This document shows, piece by piece, positions 14,605 to 23,975 of a DNA stretch of 64,000 nucleotides. The notes beneath the pieces were generated by a model that was given only the letters and a program-made list of their open reading frames with translations, was not told the DNA's origin and made no database searches. Positions within the stretch are counted from its first letter, which is position 1. Each line of letters opens with the position of its first letter. A program made the position numbers and the translations under genes. Source of the DNA: Kribbella jejuensis (GTDB lineage: Bacteria; Actinomycetota; Actinomycetes; Propionibacteriales; Kribbellaceae); contig NZ_VFMM01000001.1 in the NCBI RefSeq assembly GCF_006715085.1, positions 992,001 to 1,056,000 of the forward strand, in the 5' to 3' direction.

Positions 14605-15801
14605 GTGCGGATGAGGCGGATCGGGGCCGCGGAGCGGCAGGCACGGCTCGGGCGCCGGCACCGGCTGGGCGCGGGTTGCCAGGCGGCGGACCCGGTCGAG
14701 GCGGCTGCGTCGATGGTCGCTCTGCACGCGACCGATCCGGCCACGGTGCACCTGAGCGTTGCGGCGCGAGTACCAGGCAGTGAGGTCGCGAGCACGGAGC
14801 GTGCACTGTACGAGGACCGCACGCTGATCCGGATGCTGGGCATGCGCCGGACCGTGTTCGTCGTACCGACGCCGTTCGCTCCTGTCATCCAGGCAGCGTG
14901 TACCGATGACATCGCGGTGAAGCAGCGGAAGTTGCTGGTGAAGCACCTGGCCGAGGCGGGCGTGGCCGAGGACGCCGAGGCGTGTGGGCAATGGCTGGCT
15001 GCGGTAGAGGAGTCCACGGCGACCGCACTGGCATTGCGGGGATCGGCTACTGCACAGGAGCTGTCTGCGGACGAGCCGCGGTTGCGGACACGGCTCAACA
15101 TGGCCACTGGGAAGTCGTACGCAGCACAGCCTTATGTGACGAGCAGGGTCTTGTTCCAGCTGTCCGCTGAGGGCCGGATCGTGCGTGGCCGTCCGCTGGG
15201 CACCTGGTTGAGCGGCCAGCACCAGTGGTCGCCGTCTGCGAACTGGCTGCCCGGTGGGCTCGGCAACAAGCCGCCGGCGGAGGAGGCGCGTACGGCGCTC
15301 GCACGGGCTTGGCTCGCTTCGTTCGGCCCGGGCACGGCGGCCGACCTGCAGTGGTACGCCGGTTGGACACTAGGGCAGACCCGTAAGGCACTCGCGGCTG
15401 TGCGGGCCGTTGAGGTGGAGCTGGACGGTCAGATCGGGTACGTGCTGCCTGATGACGAAGGCCCCGAGGACCCGGTCGATCCTTGGGTGGCGTTCCTGCC
15501 CGGGCTCGATCCGACGCCGATGGGATGGAAGGAGCGGGACTGGTTCCTCGGCCCGCACAAGTCGAAGCTGTTCGACAACACCGGCAACATCGGCCCGACC
15601 ATCTGGTCCGACGGCCGGATCATCGGCGGCTGGGGACAGCCGGAGTCGGGTGAGGTGCGGTACGAGTTGCTCGAGGACGTCGGTGCCGACGTGACCGCGC
15701 TCGTCGAGGCCGAGGCCGACCGCTGGACCACCTGGCTGGCCGGCGTCCGCGTCACGCCGCGCTTCCGCTCCCCGCTCGAGAAGCAGCTCAGCCAGGGCTA
15801 G
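14605..15801 (+). CDS. Winged-helix DNA-binding domain protein (AlkX/YcaQ-like, HTH_42)
   Basis: A 398-residue protein of the PF06224 winged-helix family, recognised from S-M-V-A-L-H-A-T-D-P near the N-terminus, R-R-T-V-F-V-V-P and the C-terminal W-S-D-G-R-I-I-G-G-W. Related proteins include DNA glycosylase-like YcaQ/AlkZ and actinobacterial AlkX. GTG 14605 or ATG 14611 are possible starts, both with GAGGGG-like sites. It is inserted on the opposite strand between tatA and pafC and ends three bases before the pafC stop, with no terminator between. Confidence 0.8.
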   Translation: MRMRRIGAAERQARLGRRHRLGAGCQAADPVEAAASMVALHATDPATVHLSVAARVPGSEVASTERALYEDRTLIRMLGMRRTVFVVPTPFAPVIQAACTDDIAVKQRKLLVKHLAEAGVAEDAEACGQWLAAVEESTATALALRGSATAQELSADEPRLRTRLNMATGKSYAAQPYVTSRVLFQLSAEGRIVRGRPLGTWLSGQHQWSPSANWLPGGLGNKPPAEEARTALARAWLASFGPGTAADLQWYAGWTLGQTRKALAAVRAVEVELDGQIGYVLPDDEGPEDPVDPWVAFLPGLDPTPMGWKERDWFLGPHKSKLFDNTGNIGPTIWSDGRIIGGWGQPESGEVRYELLEDVGADVTALVEAEADRWTTWLAGVRVTPRFRSPLEKQLSQG

Positions 15802-15804
15802 GGA

Positions 15805-16776
15805 CTAGACGTCGTACGCCGAGAGGGCGTCGCGGGCGGTCGCGGCGATCTGGGTGCTGAGCTCGGGTGGGTCGAGAACCGTGGCGGCGCCGCCGAGGCG
15901 GAGGACCAGGCGCTGGAGCCAGTTGGTGTCGGCGACCCGGAGCTTCACGATCAGCGAGCCCTCGGGGCCTTCCTCGACGGACTCGTTCGGGTAGTACTCC
16001 GCGACCCAGCGCGCGGGCGGGGCGAGCCGGAGCGTGGCCAGCAGGTCCCGCTCGGACGGCTGGAACATCCCGTTCGACAGGTCGCGCGGGGTCGCCTCCG
16101 GCGGCGGTTCGCTCGGCAGGTCGAGCAGCTTCACGTCGGCGATCCGGTCGAGCCGGAACAGCCGGACGTCCTCGGCCAGCCGGCACCACGCCTCGAGGTA
16201 CGTGCGCCCCTCGGACACCACCAGCCGCATCGGGTCCACGTCCCGCTCGGTCGTCTCGTCGCGCGACGGTACGTCGTACGTCAGGTGCAGGCGGCGCTTG
16301 GTCGCCAGCCCGCGGTTCACGATCTCGGCGATCTCGGGTGCGGCCGGCTCCACGTGGACGTGCGCGGCGGCGCCTTCGCTGGCCGCGGCCGCCTCGCCGG
16401 CGGCGCGCTCCAGCTTCGCGATCGCGCGGTCGACGGCGTCCCGGTCCGGTCCGGCCGTCACCTCGCGGAGCGTGCGGAGGGCGGTCAGCAGCGCGAGCGC
16501 CTCGTCCGCGGCCAGCCGCAGCGGCCGGGCCAGGTAGTCCGCGTTGTTGATGTGGATGACACCTTCGCCCTCGGCGGACTCGATGTCGATCTCGATCAGG
16601 TCGCCCATCTGCGCGCCGGGCAGCCCGCAGAACCACAGCACCTTCAGATCCGCGATGATCTGCTTCGGCCGGACGCCGAATTCCTTCGCGACGTCGTCCA
16701 CCCGGGCGCCGTCGTTCTCCCGCAGGTACGGCACAAGTGCCAGCAAGCGCTGCACCTGATCACGCGCAGAACTCAT
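15805..16776 (-). CDS. pafC: PafC, WYL-domain transcriptional activator subunit
   Basis: A 323-residue protein with an N-terminal HTH (residues about 1-60, R-P-K-Q-I-I-A-D-L-K-V-L) and a WYL domain near residues 150-230 (T-Y-L-E-A-W motif and L-F-R-L-D-R-I). With PafB it forms the PafBC activator of the LexA-independent DNA-damage response in mycobacteria. ATG 16776 overlaps the pafB stop as ATGA, fitting an obligate heterodimer. Confidence 0.93.
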   Translation of the reverse strand: MSSARDQVQRLLALVPYLRENDGARVDDVAKEFGVRPKQIIADLKVLWFCGLPGAQMGDLIEIDIESAEGEGVIHINNADYLARPLRLAADEALALLTALRTLREVTAGPDRDAVDRAIAKLERAAGEAAAASEGAAAHVHVEPAAPEIAEIVNRGLATKRRLHLTYDVPSRDETTERDVDPMRLVVSEGRTYLEAWCRLAEDVRLFRLDRIADVKLLDLPSEPPPEATPRDLSNGMFQPSERDLLATLRLAPPARWVAEYYPNESVEEGPEGSLIVKLRVADTNWLQRLVLRLGGAATVLDPPELSTQIAATARDALSAYDV

Positions 16777-17726
16777 CCCGCCACCGTCCGCAGCCGCCAC
16801 AGCACGCCGTCGAGGACGTCGCCAGGTCCCTCGACGACCGCGTCCGGACCGTACGACGCGATCTCCTCGGCGAGCACGGACGAATCGGCGTACGGGACGT
16901 GCAGCAGGTCCCAACCGTCCTCGTACGGCTCGATGGCGTTCGCGCGGCGGCGCAGGCTCACGCAGGACCCGGTCCGGGCGCGGACCTTCGCCTCGGACGT
17001 CGGCCGCGGCGGCGCCAGCTCCGTCACCAGCGAGCGCAGGTCCGTCCCCTCCGGCACGGTGAACGCGCCGGGCTCTCCCACCGTCTTGACCGCGCCCGGG
17101 ATCCGCGACAGCCGGAACATCCGGGTCGCCTGCCGGTCCCGGTCGCGCCCGACGACGTACCACCGGCCGTGCCAGGACACGATGCCCCACGGCTCCAGAG
17201 TGCGTGTGGTCGGCTCGGAGGCCCCGCTACGGAGGTGCTGGAACCGGACCACCTGACGGGCCACGACGGCCGCCCACAGCGGGTCGAAGGCCGGCTCGGA
17301 CGCGCCCACGTGCGGCTCGATCGCGCTCAGCGCGGACTGGTCGGTCTGGATACCGGCCGCCTTCAGCTTCAGCACTGCGGAGGTGGTCGCCTCCGACAGC
17401 CCGGCGTGCTGCCACACGCGCGCGGCGACACCGAGGACAGCCGCCTCGTCGGGCTCGAGCTGCACTTCGGGGAGCTCGAAGACGTCGCGGCGGATCCGGT
17501 AGCCGACGTCGTCGGAGAAGAACTTGTCGATCGTGCCCATCTCGATCGGGATGCCGAGGTCGCGTAGCTCGTCCTTGTCCCGCTCGAACATCTTCTCGAA
17601 GGCGTCGTCGGTCTGGCCCGCGTACCCCTCGACGACCTCGCGGATCCGCTCCTTGGTCACATAGGTGCGCGCGACCAGGAGGCAGATGACCACATTGAGC
17701 AGCCGCTCACTCTTCCGCGCCGACAC
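16773..17726 (-). CDS. pafB: PafB, WYL-domain transcriptional activator subunit
   Basis: A 317-residue protein with an N-terminal winged helix (residues 5-75) and a WYL domain with G-R-W-Y-V-V-G and M-F-R-L-S-R-I. The partner PafC is encoded with a 4-bp overlap. In mycobacteria PafBC activates most LexA-independent DNA-damage genes; that role is inferred here from family. GTG 17726 opens the gene. An SOS-type palindrome (17781-17796) lies in the 87-bp divergent gap, 55 bp upstream of this start. Confidence 0.93.
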   Translation of the reverse strand: MSARKSERLLNVVICLLVARTYVTKERIREVVEGYAGQTDDAFEKMFERDKDELRDLGIPIEMGTIDKFFSDDVGYRIRRDVFELPEVQLEPDEAAVLGVAARVWQHAGLSEATTSAVLKLKAAGIQTDQSALSAIEPHVGASEPAFDPLWAAVVARQVVRFQHLRSGASEPTTRTLEPWGIVSWHGRWYVVGRDRDRQATRMFRLSRIPGAVKTVGEPGAFTVPEGTDLRSLVTELAPPRPTSEAKVRARTGSCVSLRRRANAIEPYEDGWDLLHVPYADSSVLAEEIASYGPDAVVEGPGDVLDGVLWRLRTVAG

Positions 17727-17780
17727 CCGACCACCTTACGGCCTCCGGCCGTCCAAAACCCGCCTTTCCGCACCGAAACT

Positions 17781-17796
17781 TCGAACACCGGTTCGA
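17781..17796. promoter_or_regulatory. Perfect actinobacterial SOS (LexA) box
   Basis: TCGAAC-ACCG-GTTCGA matches the mycobacterial/actinobacterial LexA consensus TCGAAC-N4-GTTCGA in all twelve fixed positions. It lies between divergent pafB and the DUF3866 gene. It overlaps the -35/spacer of a candidate leaderless promoter for DUF3866 with -10 TAATCT at 17802-17807, seven bases before the GTG. Confidence 0.7.
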
Positions 17797-17813
17797 CCCG
17801 CTAATCTCGGCCT

Positions 17814-18896
17814 GTGATTCGTTGGCGGGACGGTGTGGTGGCGCAGGTCGGGCGGAGCTGGGCCGGTGCGCTCGAACTGAGTGTGACGGTGGGAGAACAG
17901 TCCGTGCGCGCGCTGGCGTACCCGGACCTCGTCGGTACGCCTGTCGTGGGCGATCGGGTCCTGCTGAACGTCGGTGCGCTGGACCGGGGTCTCGGGACAG
18001 GTGGATACGCGCTGGTCGTCGCCGTACCGGACCGGCTGCCGGAGGACCCGCCCGAACACGGGCATCTGGTGAAGGCGCGCTACACGCCGCTGCAGGCCAT
18101 GGTGCTGGGAGCGGACGAGCAGGACTCCCCCGACCACGACGTCCTACGGGACGCGGACGACCTCTTCGGTACTCCGGTGATCGTCGCAGACCTCCACTCA
18201 GCGCTGCCAGCCGTCCTAGCGGGTGTGTACGAGGCTCGGCCGACCACACGGGTCGTCTACGTGATGACCGATGGCGGGGCGCTCCCCCTGGCGTTCTCGC
18301 GGACAGTCGCGACGCTACGGGAGGCCGGCTGGCTCAGCGGTACGGTCACGGTCGGCCAGGCGTACGGCGGGGACCGTGAAGCGGTCACGGTCCACACCGG
18401 GTTGCTGACCGCAGTACAGGTGCTCGCGGCCGAGCTGGTCGTCATCACGCAAGGCCCGGGCAACCTGGGCACGGGGACGCGCTGGGGCTTCTCCGGGGTG
18501 CAGTCGGGTGAGGCGGTCAACGCCATCGGCACCCTGGGCGGCCGGGCGGTCGCGTCGCTGCGCATCTCCGAAGCAGACCCGCGTCCGCGTCACCGCGGGA
18601 TCTCCCACCACAGCCTCACCGCGTACGGCCGCGTAGCGCTCCAGCCGGCCGACGTCGTCGTACCGGACCTGCCTGGCGACTTCGGCGACGCCGTACGCGA
18701 TGCGGCCGAGCCCCTGAAGGCACGGCACCGCGTGGTCCGCGTAGGTGTCGTTGGTCTGCACGATGCGATGCTGGCCGCTCCCGTGAAGTTGTCGACGATG
18801 GGTCGCGGTCTCGACGAAGACCGCGCGTACTTCGAAGCCGCAGCCGCCGCAGGGCGCCACGCGGCCGGTCTGGTGGACGTGCCCGCACTCAGCTGA
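17814..18896 (+). CDS. DUF3866 family protein
   Basis: A 360-residue cytoplasmic protein of the DUF3866 (PF12982) family common in Actinobacteria and Firmicutes, recognised from K-A-R-Y-T-P-L-Q near residue 86, V-I-T-Q-G-P-G-N-L-G-T-G-T and R-G-I-S-H-H-S-L-T. The function is not known; the glycine-rich and histidine-pair motifs suggest an enzyme. GTG 17814 follows -10 TAATCT by seven bases, so the mRNA may be leaderless. The SOS box just upstream would make it damage-inducible if LexA binds. Confidence 0.82.
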   Translation: MIRWRDGVVAQVGRSWAGALELSVTVGEQSVRALAYPDLVGTPVVGDRVLLNVGALDRGLGTGGYALVVAVPDRLPEDPPEHGHLVKARYTPLQAMVLGADEQDSPDHDVLRDADDLFGTPVIVADLHSALPAVLAGVYEARPTTRVVYVMTDGGALPLAFSRTVATLREAGWLSGTVTVGQAYGGDREAVTVHTGLLTAVQVLAAELVVITQGPGNLGTGTRWGFSGVQSGEAVNAIGTLGGRAVASLRISEADPRPRHRGISHHSLTAYGRVALQPADVVVPDLPGDFGDAVRDAAEPLKARHRVVRVGVVGLHDAMLAAPVKLSTMGRGLDEDRAYFEAAAAAGRHAAGLVDVPALS

Positions 18897-18972
18897 GCGG
18901 TGGGGGCAGGTCTACCTGGGCTGGGGTTGCAGCACTCCTGATCGGAGCGGCCCGCGCGGCGACAGTGGTGTA

Positions 18973-19452
18973 ATGAACAGCACCAAGCACCGCAACCTCA
19001 CGATTCACGACGTGGCCAGGCCCGCGCCGCCGTTGGCTGTCCGGGGCGCGACCACGCTGTGGCTCGCCGCGGTCGGTGCCGGTGTCGCCGAGTCGGTCCT
19101 CGGAGTTCTCGGCGCGATCGCCGACGGCACCCCGGTCCTCGGCCTGATGGTCCAGATCGCGTTCCGCGCGATCGTGTACGGCGGCCTGTTCGTCGTCATC
19201 GACCGGTACTTCCGGCCCGGTGTGCGGTGGTCCCGCTGGCTGCTCACCGGCCTGCTCGGCACCGTCGGCATCGCGTCGCTGGTGGCCGGCCCGATCGGCT
19301 GGCTGCTGCACAACGGCGACTTCGGCGCCATCCACTGGTCCGCATCGTTCGTCGCGTTCGCTGTGATCCGCTGCATCCACGTCTCCGCGGTGATCGGCGC
19401 GATCGCGCTGAGCTTCCAACCGGACGCGAACCGCTGGTTCCGCCGCCGGTGA
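18973..19452 (+). CDS. Four-span membrane protein of unknown function
   Basis: A 159-residue integral membrane protein with about four hydrophobic helices (near residues 26-48, 54-76, 86-110 and 120-145) and a basic R-R-R C-terminus. No catalytic motif is recognised. It lies 76 bp after the DUF3866 gene on the same strand and ends just before a strong terminator. Confidence 0.7.
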   Translation: MNSTKHRNLTIHDVARPAPPLAVRGATTLWLAAVGAGVAESVLGVLGAIADGTPVLGLMVQIAFRAIVYGGLFVVIDRYFRPGVRWSRWLLTGLLGTVGIASLVAGPIGWLLHNGDFGAIHWSASFVAFAVIRCIHVSAVIGAIALSFQPDANRWFRRR

Positions 19453-19459
19453 AATGCCG

Positions 19460-19493
19460 AAGGACCGGCTCCCTGTCGTGGGAGCCGGTCCTT
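19460..19493. terminator. Terminator after membrane protein/FKBP gene
   Basis: A perfect 14-bp stem (19460-19473 and 19480-19493) with a six-base loop, followed by a short T-run (gcgctttt), between convergent genes. It can terminate both directions. Confidence 0.85.
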
Positions 19494-19503
19494 CGGGGCG
19501 CTT

Positions 19504-20475
19504 TTACTGGCCGGTCTGCTTCGGGGCCGGGAAGGCGTTCAGGATGTCGATCACCGCGAACGCGTTCACGGTCTTGCCGGCCTGGTCCTTGGAGGCCGGG
19601 AGCTCGACGAGGACGCGGCTGCCGATCGGGATACCGGCCAGTCCGTCCAGGGCGCCGGTCTGGCCGTTCGGGCCGGGGCCGACCTGGAGCTGGTCGGTCG
19701 GGGCGGCCGGCTGCGCGGCGCTCTGCGCGGTCGCGGGCTGCGCGTCCCAGGTGCTGGCCTGCTTCTTGCCCGTGTAGTCGTACACCACGTAGCGGCCGAT
19801 CAGCTGGCTGGACTTCTCGATCGGCTTGCCCTTGCCGAGCGCGAACACGACCGGCTTGCCGGGTTTGGCCGGCGGCTTGGTACCGGCCGCGACGGTCACC
19901 TTCGGCTCGGCGTTCAGCGGGCCGGTGACCTTGATCTTGGTCGGCGTCGACGGGGTCACCGGGGTGGCGTCCAGCGGGGTGTCGTTGGCGGCCGCGGCGA
20001 CCAGGTCGACGACGAAGATCAGCGTGTCGTCGCCCTTGATGCCGGCCTGCGAGTTGCCCTCGGACTTGTAGCCCTTGTCGGACGGGATCGAGAGCAGCAC
20101 CCGGCTGCCGATCTTCTTGCCGACCAGGCCCTCGTCCCAGCCGGCGATGACGCCGCCGACCCCGATCGGGAACGACGACGGCGCGCCGCGGTCGTAGGAG
20201 TTGTCGAAGACCTTGCCGTCGCGCCAGATCTGACCGAGGTAGTTCGCGGTGAGCAGCTCGCCCTTCTTCACCACCGGGCCGTCGCCCTCCTTGAGGACCT
20301 CGGTCACCAGCTGCTTGTCCGGGTCACCCTCTCGGTGCGTGATGGTCGGCTTCTGCCCGAAGTCCGACGTCACCTTGACCCCGGCGGCATCGAACTCGCT
20401 CTTCTTGTCCGATCCGCACGCCACCAGGGACGACCCCAGCGCCGCAACCACGACCAGACTCAACAACTTGCGCAC
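19504..20475 (-). CDS. FKBP-type peptidyl-prolyl isomerase lipoprotein, two FKBP-like domains
   Basis: A 323-residue lipoprotein: a short basic start, hydrophobic core and lipobox L-V-A-C around residues 17-20. The first FKBP domain (about residues 60-160) has V-F-D-N-S and G-W-D-E-G-L-V-G-K-K-I-G-S-R-V; the second (about 205-320) is degenerate, retaining I-P-I-G-S-R-V-L-V-E-L-P. It should fold secreted proteins on the outer face of the membrane. GTG 20475 is chosen for its GAGGTG site and because it opens the signal peptide. It lies downstream of pafA, a conserved actinobacterial arrangement. Confidence 0.9.
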   Translation of the reverse strand: MRKLLSLVVVAALGSSLVACGSDKKSEFDAAGVKVTSDFGQKPTITHREGDPDKQLVTEVLKEGDGPVVKKGELLTANYLGQIWRDGKVFDNSYDRGAPSSFPIGVGGVIAGWDEGLVGKKIGSRVLLSIPSDKGYKSEGNSQAGIKGDDTLIFVVDLVAAAANDTPLDATPVTPSTPTKIKVTGPLNAEPKVTVAAGTKPPAKPGKPVVFALGKGKPIEKSSQLIGRYVVYDYTGKKQASTWDAQPATAQSAAQPAAPTDQLQVGPGPNGQTGALDGLAGIPIGSRVLVELPASKDQAGKTVNAFAVIDILNAFPAPKQTGQ

Positions 20476-20633
20476 GAAACCAGCACCTCGAACCATCCCG
20501 GCGCCAGTGTGCGCCGCTTGCCTCCGGTCAACGACGCCGACCACCCTAGCTGCCCGCTTCAAAATGGGCTGCGGCCGCCCGCGTCACCTTTACGTCACAG
20601 CACTGGCGACCGAGCACTTTATTCAGCCCGCAC

Positions 20634-21995
20634 CTACATGCTGGCGATGAGCTTTTCGACTCGTTCGTCGTGGGACTTGAACGGGTCCTTGCACAGGACC
20701 GTGCGCTGGGCCTGGTCGTTGAGCTTGAGGTGGACCCAGTCGACGGTGAAGTCGCGGCGGCGCTCCTGCGCCCGCTTGATGAACTCGCCGCGCAGCCGGG
20801 CCCGCGTGGTCTGCGGCGGCACCGACTTCGCCTCGAAGACCCGCAGGTCGTCGACGACCCGGGTGACCGCGCCCTTGCGCTCGAGCAGGTAGTACAACCC
20901 GCGCGGCCGGTGGATGTCGTGGTAGGCCAGGTCGAGCTGCGCGACCCGCGGGCTGGCCAGGCCGAGGTTGTTCTGCGACCGGTAGCGCTCGATCAGCCGG
21001 TACTTGATCACCCAGTCGATCTCGCGCTCGATCCCGGACAGGTCGCCGGACTCGATCGCCTTCAGCGTCCGCTCCCACAGCGACAGCGCGCGCTCCACCG
21101 CCGGGGTGCCGAGCTCGCGGCGGTCGACGAAGTCGCGCGCCTTGGTCAGGTACTCCATCTGGATGTCGAGTGCGCTCGCCTCGCGGCCGTTCGCCAGCCG
21201 GACCTCGCGGCGGCCGGTCATGTCGTGGCTGATCTCCCGGATCGCCCGGATCGGGTTGTCCAGGGTCAGGTCGCGCATCACGATGCCGGCCTCGATCATC
21301 CGCAGCACCAGGTCGGTGCTGGCCACCTTGAGCAGCATGGTGGTCTCGGACATGTTCGAGTCGCCGACGATCACGTGCAGCCGGCGGAACCGCTCGGCGT
21401 CGGCGTGCGGCTCGTCCCGGGTGTTGATGATCGGCCGGGACCGGGTGGTCGCGCTGGAGACCCCCTCCCAGATGTGTTCGGCGCGCTGGGACACCGAGTA
21501 CACCGCGCCGCGGGGCGTCTGCAGCACCTTGCCGGCGCCGCAGATCAGCTGCCGGGTGACCAGGAACGGGATCAGCACGTCGGCGAGCTTGGCGAAGTCG
21601 CCGTGCCGGCTGACCAGGTAGTTCTCGTGGCAGCCGTAGCTGTTCCCGGCCGAGTCGGTGTTGTTCTTGAACAGGTAGACGTCGCCGAAGATGCCCTCGT
21701 CGTGCAGCCGCTTCTGCGCGTCCACCAGCAGGCCCTCGAGGATCCGCTCACCGGCCTTGTCGTGCGCGATCAGGTCGGTGACCGAGTCGCACTCACCGGT
21801 GGCGTACTCCGGGTGCGAGCCCACGTCCAGGTACAGCCGGGCGCCGTTGCGGAGGAAGACGTTGCTGCTCCGCCCCCAGGACACGACACGCCGGAAGAGG
21901 TACCGCGCGACCTCGTCCGGGGTCAGTCGCCGCTGCCCCCGGAACGTACAGGTGACGCCGTACTCGTTCTCGAGACCGAAGATTCGCCGGTTCAC
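20634..21995 (-). CDS. pafA: Pup-protein ligase PafA
   Basis: A 453-residue ATP-dependent ligase, almost exactly the family's usual 452. It starts R-R-I-F-G-L-E9-N-E-Y-G with ATP/Mg-binding glutamates, and D57 in Y-L-D-V-G matches the family's catalytic aspartate. It phosphorylates the C-terminal glutamate of Pup and attaches it to lysines of proteasome substrates. GTG 21995 gives the conserved N-terminus; GTG 22004 is an alternative. The usual upstream partners pup, prcB and prcA are not adjacent; two secreted-protein genes lie there instead. Confidence 0.96.
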   Translation of the reverse strand: MNRRIFGLENEYGVTCTFRGQRRLTPDEVARYLFRRVVSWGRSSNVFLRNGARLYLDVGSHPEYATGECDSVTDLIAHDKAGERILEGLLVDAQKRLHDEGIFGDVYLFKNNTDSAGNSYGCHENYLVSRHGDFAKLADVLIPFLVTRQLICGAGKVLQTPRGAVYSVSQRAEHIWEGVSSATTRSRPIINTRDEPHADAERFRRLHVIVGDSNMSETTMLLKVASTDLVLRMIEAGIVMRDLTLDNPIRAIREISHDMTGRREVRLANGREASALDIQMEYLTKARDFVDRRELGTPAVERALSLWERTLKAIESGDLSGIEREIDWVIKYRLIERYRSQNNLGLASPRVAQLDLAYHDIHRPRGLYYLLERKGAVTRVVDDLRVFEAKSVPPQTTRARLRGEFIKRAQERRRDFTVDWVHLKLNDQAQRTVLCKDPFKSHDERVEKLIASM

Positions 21996-22127
21996 ATCAC
22001 CCACACTACGGCGCCGTTCCGACAACCGGGGGCTGTCCCAGGCGCGCCGTCGTCCGGCGTTACCCCTTTGATGCCCGCAACATTGTGTCGTCCGCCCGCA
22101 TCGAGACCACTGACGAAAGGTGTTCAG

Positions 22128-23051
22128 ATGATCAAGTACGGGCGAACGCTCGCCGCCGCGACCCTCGTGACCAGCGCTTTGGTGACCGCGCCGGCCGGCG
22201 CGGCACCTGCCACGAGTGCCACCACCACGGCGGCCTGCTCCCTGCGGCTCGGGTCGGTCACTCCAGGTGGTGACCACACCAGCCAGACCATCACCGCGAC
22301 TCCGTCGGCAAATCCCCGGCAGGTCGGACCGAAAGACCTCTACCCGGACGGTCAGGCGCATCTACCGACCGCGATCCGGACCGAGCTCGTCGTACCGGCC
22401 GGTGAGGAGCGCACCGGACTGGTCGCGCTAGGTTCGCGGATGTACGGCACCAGTTACCTGACCGACGGTACGGGGACCGCGGTCGTACCGGGCTCGGTCA
22501 CGCAGACGCTGATCGGCGGCGGCTGGGACGACCTCCACAAGTACGTCGAGCTCAGCCATGCCGCTCCCGGAGGCATCGAGCGGACCAACGTCTACTCGTT
22601 GATCAACCAGTTCACCGACGGCCTGATCGCGCGCTGGACGGTCACCCCGAGCGGCTGGAAGTACTACACGACGTTCGGCGGCTTCAAATCGGTCAAGACC
22701 ATGGCGCTGATCGGGCAAGGCAGCACGTACGACACGTTCCTGGCCACGACCAATGGTGGCGCGCTCTACACGGTGAAGGTACCGACCGGCGCGGGGAAGC
22801 CGGTGGTGACAAAGATCCGCACGTCGACCTGGCAGGGCTTCGAGACGCTGATCGCGGAGAAGTGCGGCAACTACGGCACACTCCTGCTCGGCATCGACAA
22901 GGACACGGGCACGGGCTACCTGTACGCCGTAGGCCACGCGAACGGCACAGCCACCGTGATCAAGGGCCTCGGCAAGGTACCCACCACGTTCCCGGCCGCG
23001 GACTCGTACTTCCGTTTCTACAACACCGGCACCGTCCTCAACGGCGGCTGA
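22128..23051 (+). CDS. Secreted protein of unknown function, paralog A (propeller-like)
   Basis: A 307-residue protein with a Sec signal peptide (residues 1-26, cleavage near G-A-A-P). The mature part contains repeated aromatic/glycine-rich strands ending in L-Y-T-V-K-V or L-Y-A-V, resembling tachylectin/beta-propeller blades. Two cysteines (A-C-S near the N-terminus, E-K-C-G near residue 246) are shared with paralog B and may form a disulfide. AAAGG lies seven bases before ATG 22128. It is divergent from pafA and followed 27 bp later by paralog B. No enzyme motif is seen. Confidence 0.8.
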   Translation: MIKYGRTLAAATLVTSALVTAPAGAAPATSATTTAACSLRLGSVTPGGDHTSQTITATPSANPRQVGPKDLYPDGQAHLPTAIRTELVVPAGEERTGLVALGSRMYGTSYLTDGTGTAVVPGSVTQTLIGGGWDDLHKYVELSHAAPGGIERTNVYSLINQFTDGLIARWTVTPSGWKYYTTFGGFKSVKTMALIGQGSTYDTFLATTNGGALYTVKVPTGAGKPVVTKIRTSTWQGFETLIAEKCGNYGTLLLGIDKDTGTGYLYAVGHANGTATVIKGLGKVPTTFPAADSYFRFYNTGTVLNGG

Positions 23052-23078
23052 GTCCTCCACCCTGCGAAAGGGGCCGAA

Positions 23079-23972
23079 ATGGCCAGATTGGCGATTGCCT
23101 TGGGGGCGGCGATGGCGGCGGCGGTGCTGGTGCCAGGACCAGCGCGGGCCGGCACCGAGCAGGCGGCTGCTGCTTGTTCGATGACGCTTGGTGCGGTGAC
23201 GGTGCAGGGCGATCACAAGTTCCGGACCATCACAGCGACGTCGCCGGTGCACGCGGGTACGCCGGTGGTTGGGCCGAAGGCACTGTTTCCGGTGGATCAG
23301 GTCGGGCTTGCTTCGTCGGTCGGGTGGGAGCCGGATCCGCCGTCGGGGATGGCGAAGAGCGGGTACGTGCGGATCGTCAACGACCTCTACCGGTTCCGGT
23401 ACGTCACGGACGTGAGCACGGGGCAGCTCGACCCGGAGTCGTACGAGAAGACGAAGATCGGCGGCGGCTGGATCCACCAGACGTACTTCGAGCAGTCCAA
23501 GGGACACACCTACGCGTTGGAGGGGAACGTCATCACCCGCTGGACAGTGGACGGGTCCGTCTGGCGCAGCAAGGCGACGTACAGCGGATTCTCCGCAGTC
23601 AAGACGATGACCCTGATCAGTCAGACGCGCACGTACGACACCTTCCTCGCCAACACACGCGGAGGAGCGCTCTACACGATCCGCATCCCGTTCAGCGGCG
23701 CACCTGTGGTCAAGAAGGTACGTACGTCGACCTGGCAGACGTTCGAGACGCTCATCGCCGAGAAGTGCGGTACGCAGAGCACGCTGTTGCTTGCGATCGA
23801 CAAGGACAGCCGCGACGCGTACCTGTACGCCGTGAGCCACGCCAACGGCACGGCCACGGTCATCAAGGGTCTGGGCAAGGTCGGCGACCAGCTGGTCGCG
23901 CCCGAGGACAAGACGTACTTCCGGTACTTCCCCGCTAGCTCCGAGTCCGACGTACGGCTGTACGGCGAGTAG
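23079..23972 (+). CDS. Secreted protein of unknown function, paralog B (propeller-like)
   Basis: A 297-residue protein with a Sec signal peptide (residues 1-24, A-R-A-G). It shares with paralog A the blocks [33 protein letters not shown] and [15 protein letters not shown]. The C-terminal two thirds are more similar than the N-terminal third, suggesting one end faces a variable partner. The tandem pair is probably one operon from an old duplication. It ends three bases from the convergent oxidoreductase stop. Confidence 0.8.
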   Translation: MARLAIALGAAMAAAVLVPGPARAGTEQAAAACSMTLGAVTVQGDHKFRTITATSPVHAGTPVVGPKALFPVDQVGLASSVGWEPDPPSGMAKSGYVRIVNDLYRFRYVTDVSTGQLDPESYEKTKIGGGWIHQTYFEQSKGHTYALEGNVITRWTVDGSVWRSKATYSGFSAVKTMTLISQTRTYDTFLANTRGGALYTIRIPFSGAPVVKKVRTSTWQTFETLIAEKCGTQSTLLLAIDKDSRDAYLYAVSHANGTATVIKGLGKVGDQLVAPEDKTYFRYFPASSESDVRLYGE

Positions 23973-23975
23973 CCG

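Noticed and set aside
20670..22127. + strand extension of the secreted-protein ORF back over pafA
   Set aside because: This region is antisense to conserved pafA; the signal peptide and ribosome site place the real start at 22128.
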